Assembly (NCBI RefSeq): GCF_030253575.1
Contig: NC_080564.1
Location: 2,400,501-2,464,500 of the forward strand
Origin: Rhododendron vialii
Lineage: Eukaryota > Streptophyta > Magnoliopsida > Ericales > Ericaceae
Direction of reading: 5' to 3'
Length of the DNA: 64,000 bases
The notes beneath the pieces are model-generated. The model saw only the letters and a program-made list of their open reading frames with translations. It did not search any database and was not told the DNA's origin. Shown here piece after piece: positions 32,700 to 43,708 of the stretch (within the stretch, counting starts at the first letter, position 1; the number at the start of each line of letters is the position of its first letter). The position numbers were made by a program, and so were the translations under genes.

Positions 32700-35600
32700 T
32701 TTTCTACGTAGTTGTCCGAAGAATGTATGTGTACCAGCCCTAATTTTCAATTCGATCACAATCAGAACCAGCCCAAAATCTGAGCGAACAAAGCTCCGGC
32801 AACGACGAGAACAGGTACCCTTTCTCTCTCTCTCTCTCTGGTCGTCTATTTCTCTCTTCTTCTTTTTTACTTCACACTTCATACCCAAATCCAAAACTGC
32901 AGCCCTCTTCTCTCTCTCTCTCTCTCTACCAGGAACACATCGCCGGAAAACAAAGCTGAAGATTGATCATCAAGGTCGATTGACTTCATCTCTGAAGACC
33001 GATAGACTTCATCTGTCTTGCACGCGCCCTTGTAGCTCGAGGATCTCCATCTGTTTGTTTCTCGAGCACCATAAGGTCTCAAATTTTGGGGGTTTTGCTT
33101 CTTTTTTTCTCACGAATTTTACAGATTTGTTTCTGTGTATGATGTTTTTGTATAATATCTGTATATGTCTCAGTTATTTGAGTTGTTCGAATAAAACCGA
33201 AATGACCGACTAAAACCGAATAAACCGATCGTGGGACTACTTGGTCGGTTCGGTGTCGGTTACTAGACTTGGAAAACCGAAGTAGTCGGTTCGGTTGTAA
33301 AAATCCTGAATAACAGAACCGACCGAACCAAAATTACTCCTACTTGTCCATTTGGATTTTGAAATCCACGGAACTAAAGATATACAATGAGGCTCGATAC
33401 ATGCCCTAACGGGCTGACGAAATGATGGCAGAGCATGCTGCCCAAACAAGGAAAACATCTTAAAAGTCTAGTTTAAACAAGATAAAATCTCGAAAGGCCT
33501 GAGAGGATAGGAAAGAGGACGACGGAAAATAGCCCGAGAAGATAAAACCCAACATCACGTTCTATGATATAGAAGACTTCCAGCCAGACTTCTTAGGCTT
33601 GCTGTTTACTCTCTCTCTAGGAAGCTTAAGATGGTCAATTTTCTCTGTGTTCTCACCTTTTGAAGATGGGTGCTTTCATCGGCCAATAAAATCTACATCT
33701 GAAATGGTCTTTGGAGGCCTTCTAGGATGTGTAGCTCAGTGTAGAGCTAACTCAGGCCTTCTAGGATGTGTAGCTCCCACCCTTTGTTGCCAATAGGGGA
33801 TACCATATACTTGCAAATGACTCTAGGGGATGCCATAGCTTGCTCTTGCAAACTTCTTGCTGCACATGAGCGGTTATTTTTACAACTGCCAGATTAGTGT
33901 CTATGTTCCTGCATTTCTGTTGGAGGAGGGAAGTGAGGCAATACGTCTTGTAATGTTATTTATCTGCCCAAAAAATGCAAGTTTATGCATCCAAAGTCCA
34001 ATATAATGGAACAGGAAACCGCATTTTTTCTTTTTCATTAGGATTTTCTTGATTCACTTTATGTTATCTACTTATCTTAATTAAACAAACAACAAATGTG
34101 TTTCGTGGAATGAGTGCATGTAAACATAAATTAGGCAAAGCATGAATGAGCTAAAAAACGAGCTTCCAGTGAAAATCATATCGGGATTTTTATTATTCAT
34201 TAATGTTATGTTTGCGTATTATAAGGTATTTCAATGTTTGTTTTTCATCATGTTAATATTTGCCATTCAGCAAGTTGTCTTGGAAAATTTACGGTTTGAT
34301 TGTTTTATCCTTGTGTGACAGACATTTCAAATTTCTGATCGTCTGTGCAGTGAAGCATCGACTAGTAGTCCCTAACAGGAGTTCGCAAAATGTCAAGTGG
34401 GACTGGGCTCGAAAATCTAGTAGATCGTAATGCAATCTCATACCTGTTTTAACATATACTCTTCTAAATTTACAATCTTATCTCTTGTTTTCATTCTATC
34501 TCCATTCAAGTAGCTTTCCTACTCTGCAAGTCAATTGCATGTGGTTTGAATGATTGAACTAGCAGATATATGTGTTGTATTTTTATTAGGTTGCTGAAAC
34601 GTTTTTGTTTTTGTTTTGTAGAAACAATTTCTGTGATAACAAATGACGGGCGCAACATAGTGGTGAGTGCTGTATTTTGTGCCTTGCAACAAAATTTCCA
34701 AGAAAGAAAAATGTTTGCTAACTATTACTTTTTTTCTCTTCAGGGCGTGTTAAAAGGTTTTGACCAGGCTACGAACATAATTCTTGATGAATCTCATGAA
34801 CGCGTTTACTCAACCAAGGTTTGATCAGTTTCTGTAAATAGCAGAATCCATCCTTTTAAAAATAGTTTCCATTTTTCTTTCCTTGTGCTAGTGTGTACTT
34901 CCTGGTTTCTTCCAGTTCCAATACTGGAAACTGTTTCAATGTCTATTTATTTACTCAAAGCCTTTTATAGGCATACTTTGGTCTCTGGTAGTTGGGCAGG
35001 GGTTTGACTTTCCTCTTCTTCTCAAAACAGTTTGTTCTTCCTTTATTTTTTGTTACTAAACTCACTATCTAATGAAATGGTGAAACGCAAGATATCCCAA
35101 AACCCAAGTTTTAAGTTTTGTCACTGCCGCAATCATGTTTCGGCTTGCTACGGTGCCCTTTTACCAATTAAATCAATCACAACCATTATATTACTTAACC
35201 ATCTCTTGGATATTTTTGCCTCACAGATACCGAAATAGCTCCTTTATGCATTGGTGGTGTAGACCTAATGACTTTGCTAGTTTTGAGGCCAAAGTTGGCT
35301 CTCAAATAATGGATGGCTAGAAATTGGGCAAGCCATTGGGTAGCAAGTTTTGTTTGCCCTTGCTCTTGCCTCATGAATCATGAGATGAGACAACAGAAAA
35401 TTCTAGTCTCGTACTAGTTTTTCTTCATTTCTTGTTTATGTGACCTGGTTTTGTGGTGTGGGTATGGAAATTAATGATTAGAATCGCAGTTATTGATGGT
35501 AGGTGTCCCATGATATCATATTTTGATTTTTAGCATCCAGAAATTCATCCATCCCTCTACAAAGTAACTTGAAAATTGTTGACATGTACTATATTTTGCA

Positions 35601-35847
35601 GGAAGGTGTCCAGCAACTTGTGTTAGGTCTTTACATCATCAGAGGGGACAACATGTACGTAATCTTATAACTCGCGTATCTGATTATAATTAGCAAGCAT
35701 GCATTTCTCTTTTTCCGCAAACTGTGTTTCATTATTTCTACCTTATCCATTCGCAGAAGCATTATGGGGGAGATTGATGAAGAACTGGATGCCGGCCTTG
35801 ATTTGTCGAAACTGAGAGCTCATCCTCTAAAGCCTGTTATCCATTGA
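32700..35847 (+). CDS. LSM8: U6 snRNA-associated Sm-like protein LSM8
   Basis: LSM8 defines the nuclear LSM2-8 ring, which binds the 3' oligo-U of U6 snRNA and supports splicing. Coding exons 34390-34426, 34622-34662, 34744-34818, 35602-35654 and 35757-35847 give 98 residues, the family length. The Sm1 motif covers ISVITNDGRNIVGVLKGFDQ and Sm2 covers GLYIIRGDNISIMGE. The end DLSKLRAHPLKPVIH is plant-type. A 5' UTR exon ends at 32814 with a GT donor and rejoins at 34351, so a 1.5-kb intron precedes the ATG. The entry start marks the approximate leader, not a coding base. Intact. From memory, the Arabidopsis orthologue is At1g65700. Confidence 0.93.
33190..33330. repeat. CGGTTCGGT-rich repeat in the LSM8 leader intron
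   Basis: Mirrored runs of ACCGACTAAAACCGAATAAACCG and GTCGGTTCGGTGTCGGTTAC type. Same motif class as 16655-16945. It lies inside the 5' UTR intron of LSM8 and should be spliced out. Confidence 0.45.
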
Positions 35848-37186
35848 CGGGCAGTTATTTGCTGTGTAAAGACTGTATGTACTTGAATTGGATTTAGATG
35901 AGTAAGATTGGTTTGGATGTTGTATGAGGCACTAAATGCACTTAAAAACATGCAATGCACTTCTTACAAAGAGGGGTTTTTGATATTTTGTTTTCCATAT
36001 TTATGTGGTGTTTAAGTTGTTTCCCCGAAAGGAAAGGGAAAAAGTGGAATGGTTGTCTTTGAATTGACAAAATTCTGACAATTAAATTGTAAATCCATTC
36101 GAGCAGCCGAAGGTAGCCCTTGTTCCTTTTACTAGGATGTATTGAACTGGTAATCTGCTAAGCAACCAGTGAGTAGCTAAATGCTAATGGTACCAAAGAT
36201 TGCCATTGTTACCTATTACCCCATGCCAAGCCATTAGCAGTTGATGCTTGAGCCAAATCAGAAAGAACAATTTTCCAATATCAACGCAAACCTGACAAAA
36301 GCATTGCACATGCTCTAATTGAACTACAGCAAAAGATTATGAAACAGTCTCAACGTACATTCCTTGGTGCTCTGGTGTCTCCCTCTTAGTTTGTTTTTGG
36401 CTATTACAAAGTGCCGGGGTATGCTCCCTGGATCACCACCTCCATTCTTCAAGCCGTGGAGAAATGGTCTATTGGGTGGGGAGGGGGGTTGAACTTCTCG
36501 GTAAACCATCTTCTTCAAAGCAAAGTTGTTACATATCGAAGCTTAAACGGAGCGCAAAATTAGGCGATCCATACCGCTTGGAATATTGGGTTGTTCCGGG
36601 CAATACCGGCTATACCAGACAGTACTGGAATGTTCCGGTACAAAATGACACTTGGTTTTTATTTTTTGATTTTGCTAACCTCTGTCTAGTGGACGGAGGT
36701 TAATATACACATAATTTTAAATAAATTCGAATATCAATTCACCTTCCTCAAATATTAATGTATTTTTTTTTATCTATTATCCTATGCCCTTTGAATAGAT
36801 GTTAGAAAACCTTTATTTTTTCCCATGGTGCAGCCCTAGAAATAATGGTAGGAAACAGACTAGTTGGAAAAAAGAGAACTACTACATACCGGCTGGCCCT
36901 TGATCCTAATCTAACGGTAGGAAAAAGGACAACAAAAGCCCTCTTGTCATAGGCTCAGAGCCTTGGAATGTGGAAACGTAAGAATTGGAATTTCCGTTTG
37001 ACCAAAAAAAAAATAAGAAAAAACGTACTCCGTAAGAATTTGTCCGGGATTACACATTACAACTACAATTTCTCCTTTATTACATAAGAACCCCAAACAA
37101 CATTTGAATATTGTTTCTATATGATTTGTTTGAATATTGTTGTTCCGAATACTAATATTTTGTCCAATATTTTTTATTTAATAACA
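35848..37186. other. LSM8 3' region and spacer, no gene seen
   Basis: The first part is the probable LSM8 3' UTR. The rest is repetitive spacer with ACCGGTACGG-like motifs at 36575-36650 that recur in the tandem repeat downstream. No gene is supported. Confidence 0.4.
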
Positions 37187-37693
37187 TTTTATTATGCTCC
37201 ATGTAACAATTTAGTTCTATATGCATTCATGTTAACTCTACTTTAATTTGTAAACGTAATACATAAAAATATTAGAAGTATATAAAATTATGAACACATA
37301 TATTGTGGTAAATCCGAAATGGCACTTAGATATGCACTGGTCCCGGTACGTACCATCCCAGCAGAGAAAGTGGTACGCTGACCGGTACGGAATTGATAAC
37401 TTTGCTTCCAAGTCAATGGTAAAAGACCTGGAAAAGGAATTTTATTATGCTCCATATAACATTTTAGTTCTATATGTATGCATATTAACTCTACTTTAAT
37501 TTGTACACGTAATACATAAAAATATTAGAAGTATGTAAAATTATGAACAAATATATTGCGGTAAATTCGAAACGGCACCGAGATATGCACCGGTATTGAT
37601 ACATACCATCCCAGTAGAGAAAATGGAACGCTGATCAGTACGGAATTGATAACTTTGCTTCCAAGTCAATGGTAAAAGACCTGGAAAAGGAAA
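37187..37693. repeat. Tandem duplication of a 253-bp unit
   Basis: Unit 1 (37187-37439) and unit 2 (37440-37693) both begin TTTATTATGCTCCAT and end TCAATGGTAAAAGACCTGGAA. Both include ATTGATAACTTTGCTTCCAA. They differ at scattered sites. The unit contains a CCGGTA-rich segment related to 36575-36650. Not coding. Confidence 0.75.
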
Positions 37694-37779
37694 AGGTCAT
37701 CGGATCATCGCAACAATCGCTCCTCTCTACTACATTGTTGCACCAACTATCGTGATAGATAAAGCTTAAAACAACTTAA

Positions 37780-38120
37780 TGGACCTCCGTTAGGGTGCCT
37801 TTTTTAGGTTGGGCTTGGCCTGTTAGGTGTTTTCTGGGTTCTTTTTTAGGATGGGCCCGTTAGGGTATTGTTGGTCTATTGACAACTGGGATATTCGGCT
37901 ATTTGATGTTTAATATTCTTTCTTTTGCTGTACATATTAAAATGTGAGGCAACAAGACAATTTAGGTTTCTGCGAGCTCTAGATGTAGGAGGGTTTTGGT
38001 TCCTTCAAGACTATCTCAATGCGGGACCTCTCTTGTTGTATTTCTACAAGTTTTTTTATGATCTTAATGATTTGGAAACCTTTTTTGGCCGATAAAAAAA
38101 GAAAAGAAAAGAAAAAGGGG
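37780..38120 (+). mobile_element. Probable LINE 3' end
   Basis: Ends with CTTTTTTGGCCGATAAAAAAAG after GGGACCTCTCTTGTTGTA, a layout typical of plant L1-type 3' UTRs with an A-rich tail. A CCGTTAGGG motif appears twice near its start. No target duplication was settled and no coding part remains. Confidence 0.4.
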
Positions 38121-38333
38121 GTCAACTACCAGAGATGATAATCACAATCCAATTAGAAGGAACTGTCTATAATTTTCAAAAATCACAAAGTCCAAATGTA
38201 ATCAGTCAAAAATTTCAGGGACAATAACTGTAATTTACAAACCACAAAGGTCGTCTTCTCTTCAAGGTCTTCAGGTCTTCACAGCCACAAGCCCACAAAC
38301 CACGAAAGATTTCTCTCTCTCTCTCTCTCATCA

Positions 38334-38903
38334 ATGGCGTCCCCGGCCCACCCTCTCCTCCTTCTCCTCCTCCTCACCTTCCTCGCCGTCACAGCCACCG
38401 CAAGACCCGGCCCCTGCCATACCCTAATCTTCTTCTCCACCTCCTCCTCCCACCCCCTCCCTCGAAACCCTAACCCTAATTTCTTCCCTGCCCCAAATCC
38501 AATCCTCCCCTTCCCCACCCGCCGATCCGTCACCTTCTTCTTCGCCCGACCCATAAACGCCCACCCCAAGCCCCAGATCATCGTCGATCGCGCAACCCTC
38601 AAGGAGGAGAATCATCCCCTGCCCTTCGGATTCTACTCCTCCTCGTTCCGCGATCGCACCAAGGATATCCTCAGCGTCGTTGGATCGCTCCTGTTGGGCA
38701 TCGGTTGCGGTGGGCTCACCGCGGCCACGCTGTACCTGATCTGGTCTCTTTTTGCTCCCAACAGATTTGATTTCCGTGGTTACGGTGATGATGAGGATGA
38801 GTCTGATGATGATGATGCGGGGCCGAAGAAGATGGGATACATCGCGATCCCTGCCGCGGTGAAGGATGTGGGTGTTGTTGCTCCTGCGAAGGGAGTGGTT
38901 TGA
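38334..38903 (+). CDS. Small single-exon membrane protein
   Basis: Uncharacterised 189-residue protein encoded by one GC-rich exon. A signal peptide is likely at residues 1-23 (PLLLLLLLTFLAVTATA), followed by a proline-rich region. A single membrane span lies at about 112-140 (LSVVGSLLLGIGCGGLTAA). The tail is strongly acidic (GDDEDESDDDDAG) before a conserved-looking MGYIAIPAAV segment. A CT repeat precedes the ATG, as in many plant leaders. The architecture suggests a type I membrane protein of the secretory route with a cytosolic acidic tail. From memory it resembles the Arabidopsis protein encoded two genes from LSM8 (At1g65720), but I cannot verify this. Function unknown. Confidence 0.75.
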   Translation: MASPAHPLLLLLLLTFLAVTATARPGPCHTLIFFSTSSSHPLPRNPNPNFFPAPNPILPFPTRRSVTFFFARPINAHPKPQIIVDRATLKEENHPLPFGFYSSSFRDRTKDILSVVGSLLLGIGCGGLTAATLYLIWSLFAPNRFDFRGYGDDEDESDDDDAGPKKMGYIAIPAAVKDVGVVAPAKGVV

Positions 38904-40370
38904 GAGGAGAGAGGGGGGGTATTTTGGGGTATGGATTTGTGGAAGTTTATTAACGTAGGTGTGGGTTATTAAGAAGTTGGTACTAAGGTCTCTATCTATT
39001 AACATATATGTGTATGACTGCTGGTTGGTATTGTAATCGAACGACAATGAATCGATTTGTCTACTTTTGTTATGACTTATTTATTGTCTTTCGGATTTAT
39101 GAGTTGTTAGGTTTATGTGAATGATGCTCTTGATGAATCTTGTTTTCATGTGTTGAATTGTTCTTGATGAATCGAATGTTTGTGAAAACGCGCTTGCTGT
39201 TGGCGAGGCGAAAAGGGTAAGAATAAGAGTCGAGGAGAACATACGCATCATTCACCATGTTACAAAATGATATCTATAACTATAGAGCCCTCCACCTTAG
39301 TTGCCTATTCCTCATGCCTCCGCTTTCACCTTCGGCGTTGCCACTCGCGGTTATGTTGCCGCTCGCGGTTACTATTGTCATGTGTAAGTCCACCACTATC
39401 TTTATGAATAGCCACATATTCCCAAACATACGAGTACGTTGCTGTGGACAATGCCGCCTCAACCACTGTGGCCTTATAGGTGCTATAAACATGCTTTCTC
39501 ACCTCAACACAATGTCCTCTTGAGTATACAAAGAATCGTCTACATAGAGTATTTAATTGATCTCCAATCGCCAAAAAGGTTCCAGGATTCTACCCACGTC
39601 GATTCGAAACTATTGCAGGAGTGAGGAGTCTTGAGAGTTTTTGAACTAATGATTCTTAGGCAAGCCTCAGAATTCAGATACTTGATAACTAAGGCATCCC
39701 TGAATGAGGATCACAAGACAAGAGAGAGAGAAGGCAGCATCCCTGAAGAGGTAGATAATGGACTGATGACCAGCATGCGAACTTCAACTTTCCAGTCCCA
39801 CCCCAGAAACAAAGGTTGGTTTGGGCAGGCAAATCTGTTGACTTGTGATGAATGACATAACATAACCACATACAAGATTCATTTGAAAGACAACCTGGGA
39901 ACTCAGTTCTTGGTAAGAGTGTTTTTGGTGTTGTGCTTGTTGTTCCTTTGGATTGTCAAGCTGTTGCTTTTGGGTTCCAACACATGTTCATTGTTAAGCT
40001 TGGTTTTTTTTTAATCGGCATTGTTAAGCATGGTTATTGCCTGCAGTATGTGCTGAATGAAATTTGAATCACTTCTGCTGCTGCTAATTCTGTGTGGCGG
40101 TTGAGATATTTGAAAGGGCATGAAACCTGTATAAGTTGTTGCCTCTTTTCACCTGCAGCAAACATGCCCGGTAGGTCTGACTTGTGTTTCATTACCTCGT
40201 AAGGTTGGACTAATATTGTGTCACCTTCATGAGAAGGTTCCGGCAGATCGAATACATCAGGAAGTGAGTTGATAGCCAGTGTTCCTCTGATCCACACTAG
40301 GCACTTGCACCACAGCTATCATCTACATGGGAACAATGACCATATTACTAACCATGACAATGAAACTAGC
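38904..40370. other. 3' UTR and spacer with one unassigned frame
   Basis: After the probable 3' UTR the sequence is ordinary spacer. A minus-strand frame at 40140-40297 reads WIRGTLAINSLPDVFDLPEP, then GDTILVQPYEVMKHKSDLPG. It is bounded by an AG before and a GT after, so it could be a stray exon or gene relic. I do not recognise its family and see no partner exons. Confidence 0.35.
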
Positions 40371-40552
40371 TACTCCCTAAGATGCATTTTTTTCCGTAAA
40401 AAGAATCAAAAATTTTTTTTCCCACAAATCAATAGATATCAATGAGTTCTTTTAAGTTGTGATTTTTTTTTTTGAATCTTTTAACGAAAAAATACATATT
40501 TTTAAAGGCTTAGGTTTGCGTGTCAGACATTTATTTAGGGACAGAGGGAGTA
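40371..40552. mobile_element. Stowaway-like MITE, copy C
   Basis: The left end TACTCCCTAAGATGCATTTT and the right end AGGGACAGAGGGAGTA are decayed mirror images. About 180 bp with A/T runs. Same broad CTCCCT class as copies A and B. Confidence 0.5.
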
Positions 40553-40607
40553 TCATTCATTACGCAAAAGGAAAATTAAATTCTCGAGACAGGCATGCCA
40601 CCTTTCA

Positions 40608-40800
40608 TGAAATGGCTGCTTGGGCGCTCAAGAATGGTTTCTCTGGCAACTTGGAATCTGACCAACTCTCATTCTTGGTTCGCAGTGTGGTTGAGATAGA
40701 GTCCGCTGAAAATAGCCTTTTTCCCTTGTTTTTGTTTCTTTTTATGTCTGCTGTCTTTCTTTTTCCTTTCCTCTTGTATCAGCTTAGCAAAAAAAAAAAA
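40608..40800 (+). mobile_element. 5'-truncated LINE tail with 16-bp target duplication
   Basis: Flanked by GGCATGCCACCTTTCA (40592-40607) and GGCATACCACCTTTCA (40801-40816) and ending in a run of A. The insert starts with codons reading EMAAWALKNGFSGNLESDQL, which is like the RNase H C-terminus of plant LINEs, and then a T-rich 3' UTR. The one difference between the duplication copies indicates some age. The family differs from the insert at 24778-25016. Confidence 0.75.
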
Positions 40801-41058
40801 GGCATACCACCTTTCAGGAAATAAACAGGTATCCAAGATAAGAACTACTGAATTAGGATAAACAACTGCCAGTACTCAGTAGGGATGGTTTAGGAATAGT
40901 GCAGTAAATTTAACCTTGAAAACTTTCATGGTATGTTTCTTCAACAGAAAACAGCTCCATGGGCTGTGATCCTCAATTTTTATCATTTTTAGCTTCTCAT
41001 GTTAATGAGCTATGCTACCAATCAACTAACCAGTCTAGTTACAAAAGGCCACTCAAGG

Positions 41059-42678
41059 CTACAAGTTGACTTGGACAGAAATGATTTCATCGTCATCAAT
41101 CCAATGAGATTTCAAGTGCTTATCGGTAACCATTGACAAAAATGTTATCTCCTCCATAAGCACATGAGACCTATCTCCAGCAACGAATTCACAAACCACA
41201 CCATCCACTTCAATTACACTACACCCAGGCACTTTTTTCACCTTCTTCTCGTCCATCCCCTTCCGTACCTTCTCCACTTCACGCCATTGGTCAGCTGAGG
41301 CATAAATGTTCGAAAGGAGAACATGAACACCCCCATGGTCAAGACTTCGCTCCACCAATCCATCAACCATTTCCTCACCCAGCTTGACATCACCGTGGAC
41401 GCTACAAGCATTGAGTAGTGCACCCAATACGTAAGAATCTGGTTCCATTGGCATTTCTCTTACTACCTTCTTTGCCTGCTCTAGCATCCCTACTCTACCC
41501 AAAAGATCAACCAAACAGCCATAGTGCTGGACCCCTGGCTCAATTCCATAAACACTACTCATACTCTCAAAGATTTCTAACCCTTCTTCCACCAACCCCA
41601 TTCTACTGCACGCGCTTAGTAAACAAATAAAGGTAACGTTGTTTGGTTTAACACCTTCGTCCTTCATACTTGAGAGTAACTCAATAGCACTAGAACTCTG
41701 GCCGTGATTTGCGAGACCTGAGATCAAACAAGTAAAAGCATAGACATCTCGATTTGGCATCTCATCAAATACATGGCGAGCTGCTTCCATACATCCACAC
41801 TTCGCATACATATCTACAAGAGCAGTCCCCAAAACTCTATCTAGTTCCATTCTGCGTTTACCGATGTATGCATGTATCCATCTACCCTGATCCAATGCAC
41901 CGAGAAAAGCACAAGCCGATAAGGCACCCACGATCCCAGCATGATCAGGTTGAACCCCAGCTAACTGCATATCATTAAAAAGCTCTAAAGACTCTTTAAA
42001 AGACCCAAGTTGAACATATCCAGCAATCATCGCGCCCCAAGAAACCTCATTCTTCACCGGCATTCCATCAAACAACTCACGTGCAACCCCAATTTCCCTG
42101 CTTTTTACATACCCATTAACCATAGCTGTCCAAGTAACTACGTCGCGATTCAAACCGGTGTCAAACAATTTGCGAGCAGATTCCATACATCCACAACTAG
42201 CGTACAAATGTACCAACCCGTTTTGCACAAAATCATATCTTTCCCAACCTAATTCAATCGATTGCGCGTGGTACACCAAACCCAATGAAAATTCAGAGAG
42301 CTCAACACAAGCTCTCAGAACAAACGAGAAAGTATAATTGTTGGGTGAAAACCCACTATGTACCATCTGTTTATAAAGAGAGAGAGCTTTTGTATCTTGT
42401 TTTTTCTCTACAAAGCCTCTGATCATTGTGTTCCACAAGAATGTGGAGCGATTGGGCAAGTGGCGAAAGAGAGTGTGGGCGTGGGAGAGGTCGCCGCGGG
42501 GGGAAATGGCGCAGAAGGCGACGAGTTTTCCGGCTGCGAAAGGGTCGGAAATGGAGCCGGAGAGGGTGAGGTGGGATTGGATTTGCTTGATGTGGCGCAT
42601 TGTGAGGCATGGCTGGTCCAAGAGGGAGAGAACCTTGTGGGTTGATTTCAAATATTTGGAGGCAAAAGCAACCACCAT
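41059..42678 (-). CDS. Pentatricopeptide repeat protein, PLS class, E/E+ type
   Basis: Predicted organelle-targeted RNA-binding protein of 539 residues from a single exon, as is usual for the family. PLS repeats run from about residue 50 onward, seen as NTMIRGFVEKKQDTKALSLY, VTWTAMVNGYVKSREIGVA, VSWGAMIAGYVQLGSFKES and TALVDMYAKCGCMEAARHVF. An E domain follows (ALLNACSVHGDVKLGE, VLLSNIYASADQWREV) and then an E+-like end (KVPGCSVIEVDGVVCEFVAG). There is no DYW domain, so any C-to-U editing activity would need a partner. The ATG at 42678 is the first in frame; nothing supports the non-ATG extension upstream. Target RNA unknown. Confidence 0.9.
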   Translation of the reverse strand: MVVAFASKYLKSTHKVLSLLDQPCLTMRHIKQIQSHLTLSGSISDPFAAGKLVAFCAISPRGDLSHAHTLFRHLPNRSTFLWNTMIRGFVEKKQDTKALSLYKQMVHSGFSPNNYTFSFVLRACVELSEFSLGLVYHAQSIELGWERYDFVQNGLVHLYASCGCMESARKLFDTGLNRDVVTWTAMVNGYVKSREIGVARELFDGMPVKNEVSWGAMIAGYVQLGSFKESLELFNDMQLAGVQPDHAGIVGALSACAFLGALDQGRWIHAYIGKRRMELDRVLGTALVDMYAKCGCMEAARHVFDEMPNRDVYAFTCLISGLANHGQSSSAIELLSSMKDEGVKPNNVTFICLLSACSRMGLVEEGLEIFESMSSVYGIEPGVQHYGCLVDLLGRVGMLEQAKKVVREMPMEPDSYVLGALLNACSVHGDVKLGEEMVDGLVERSLDHGGVHVLLSNIYASADQWREVEKVRKGMDEKKVKKVPGCSVIEVDGVVCEFVAGDRSHVLMEEITFLSMVTDKHLKSHWIDDDEIISVQVNL

Positions 42679-42724
42679 ACCATAACGGCTGCAAGAACAT
42701 CCACTAGAAGTGCAACTGTGCAAG

Positions 42725-42733
42725 CTTTATATA
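42725..42733 (-). promoter_or_regulatory. TATA box of the PPR gene
   Basis: TATATAAAG on the minus strand about 50 bp upstream of the PPR start codon. With a usual 25-30 bp distance this predicts a very short leader. Confidence 0.5.
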
Positions 42734-42860
42734 GTAGGTATATAAAATTCAGGGGGTTACTCCTGTCCATCCCAAGGTTTGGGTTCCTCCCAGGCACACG
42801 TAAATTGGCTTTGAATACTTGATTTTTAGGTCATTCTAAATGAAAAAGACAGACTTTTGA

Positions 42861-43069
42861 GAGAAATTTTTCAGGGGCACTGGCCATGTGGTGCCTAGCA
42901 CGCATCTCGACCGTCTAGACGTGTTTTGGACGGTCCAGATCTGTTTGGACTTCAAGTGGTGTTTTGGTAATTTTACACTAAAAAATTACCCAAACAGATT
43001 TGGGCCGTCCAAAACATGTTTGGACGGCCGAGATTGTGCTCAACACCACGTGGCACTGAAAAACTTCTC
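42861..43069. mobile_element. MULE-type MITE upstream of the PPR gene
   Basis: Ends GAGAAATTTTTCAGGGGCAC and CACTGAAAAACTTCTC mirror each other. A perfect 9-bp duplication GACTTTTGA flanks it (42852-42860 and 43070-43078). Inner arms contain GACCGTCTAGACGTGTTTTGGACGG-like sequence split across 42909-42935, with the mirror form near 43005-43035. It sits about 180 bp upstream of the PPR ATG. Confidence 0.8.
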
Positions 43070-43078
43070 GACTTTTGA

Positions 43079-43703
43079 GGTCTTTTTGTAGTCATATATG
43101 GAAAAAAAAAAATTTAAAACTTTGGTCTATACGTATTTTTTAGACATTTTTTATTTGTTTTGAGCGAAATCATATGATTTATAATTTTAACTTAAGCAAT
43201 AACAAGAAAAATCAAAAAAAAAAAGACCGCATCAAAAAATTCGACAAAAGTTAGCCCAAGGGGGCTGGTAGACTCTAATGCACACATCGGAATTGGAAGG
43301 GAGCTTGTCAATTAGTTGGCCACCTTCTTAACAAAAATGCTAGGCAACATCTAAGTTTATGTCAATTTTTACCTCATCTTCCACAAGTGATGGTCCAAAG
43401 TGATTTAGACTCCATTTCACTAAGATTCTTATTTTTTATTCGGTATATACTTTGATATATTCCTACCATTGATCGTTTAGGCACCAATCTACTGAGCTGG
43501 GTTGGATTGAGCTATGCTTCAAAGAAGTCCTCACGGATCCAAGCCTATGGCCTTGCCTGCTATGGCCTCAGGTTCAGACCCTTTTCACGTGCCTTTTCAC
43601 GTGCCTGTACGTGGAGAAGGAGTCTACTAGACGCAACTTTCTTTTTGGGCGTGATTATATGGCAAACCCATGGCGGATCCCGGATGAGATCAACGAGCCG
43701 TTA
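43079..43703. other. Spacer, no gene seen
   Basis: AT-rich sequence between the PPR-proximal MITE and the LTR element. No coding signal that I can support. Confidence 0.4.
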
Positions 43704-43708
43704 CTGTC

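Noticed and set aside
37290-37499. 69-codon frame in the tandem repeat
   Set aside because: It spans a repeat junction and the second unit does not preserve it.
38424-39047. 207-codon minus-strand frame opposite the small membrane protein
   Set aside because: Shadow of a GC-rich exon; composition is low complexity and the plus-strand frame has a signal peptide, TM span and sensible leader.
42678-42723. Upstream extension of the PPR protein
   Set aside because: The extension needs a TTG start next to the TATA box; the first ATG at 42678 fits the family better.
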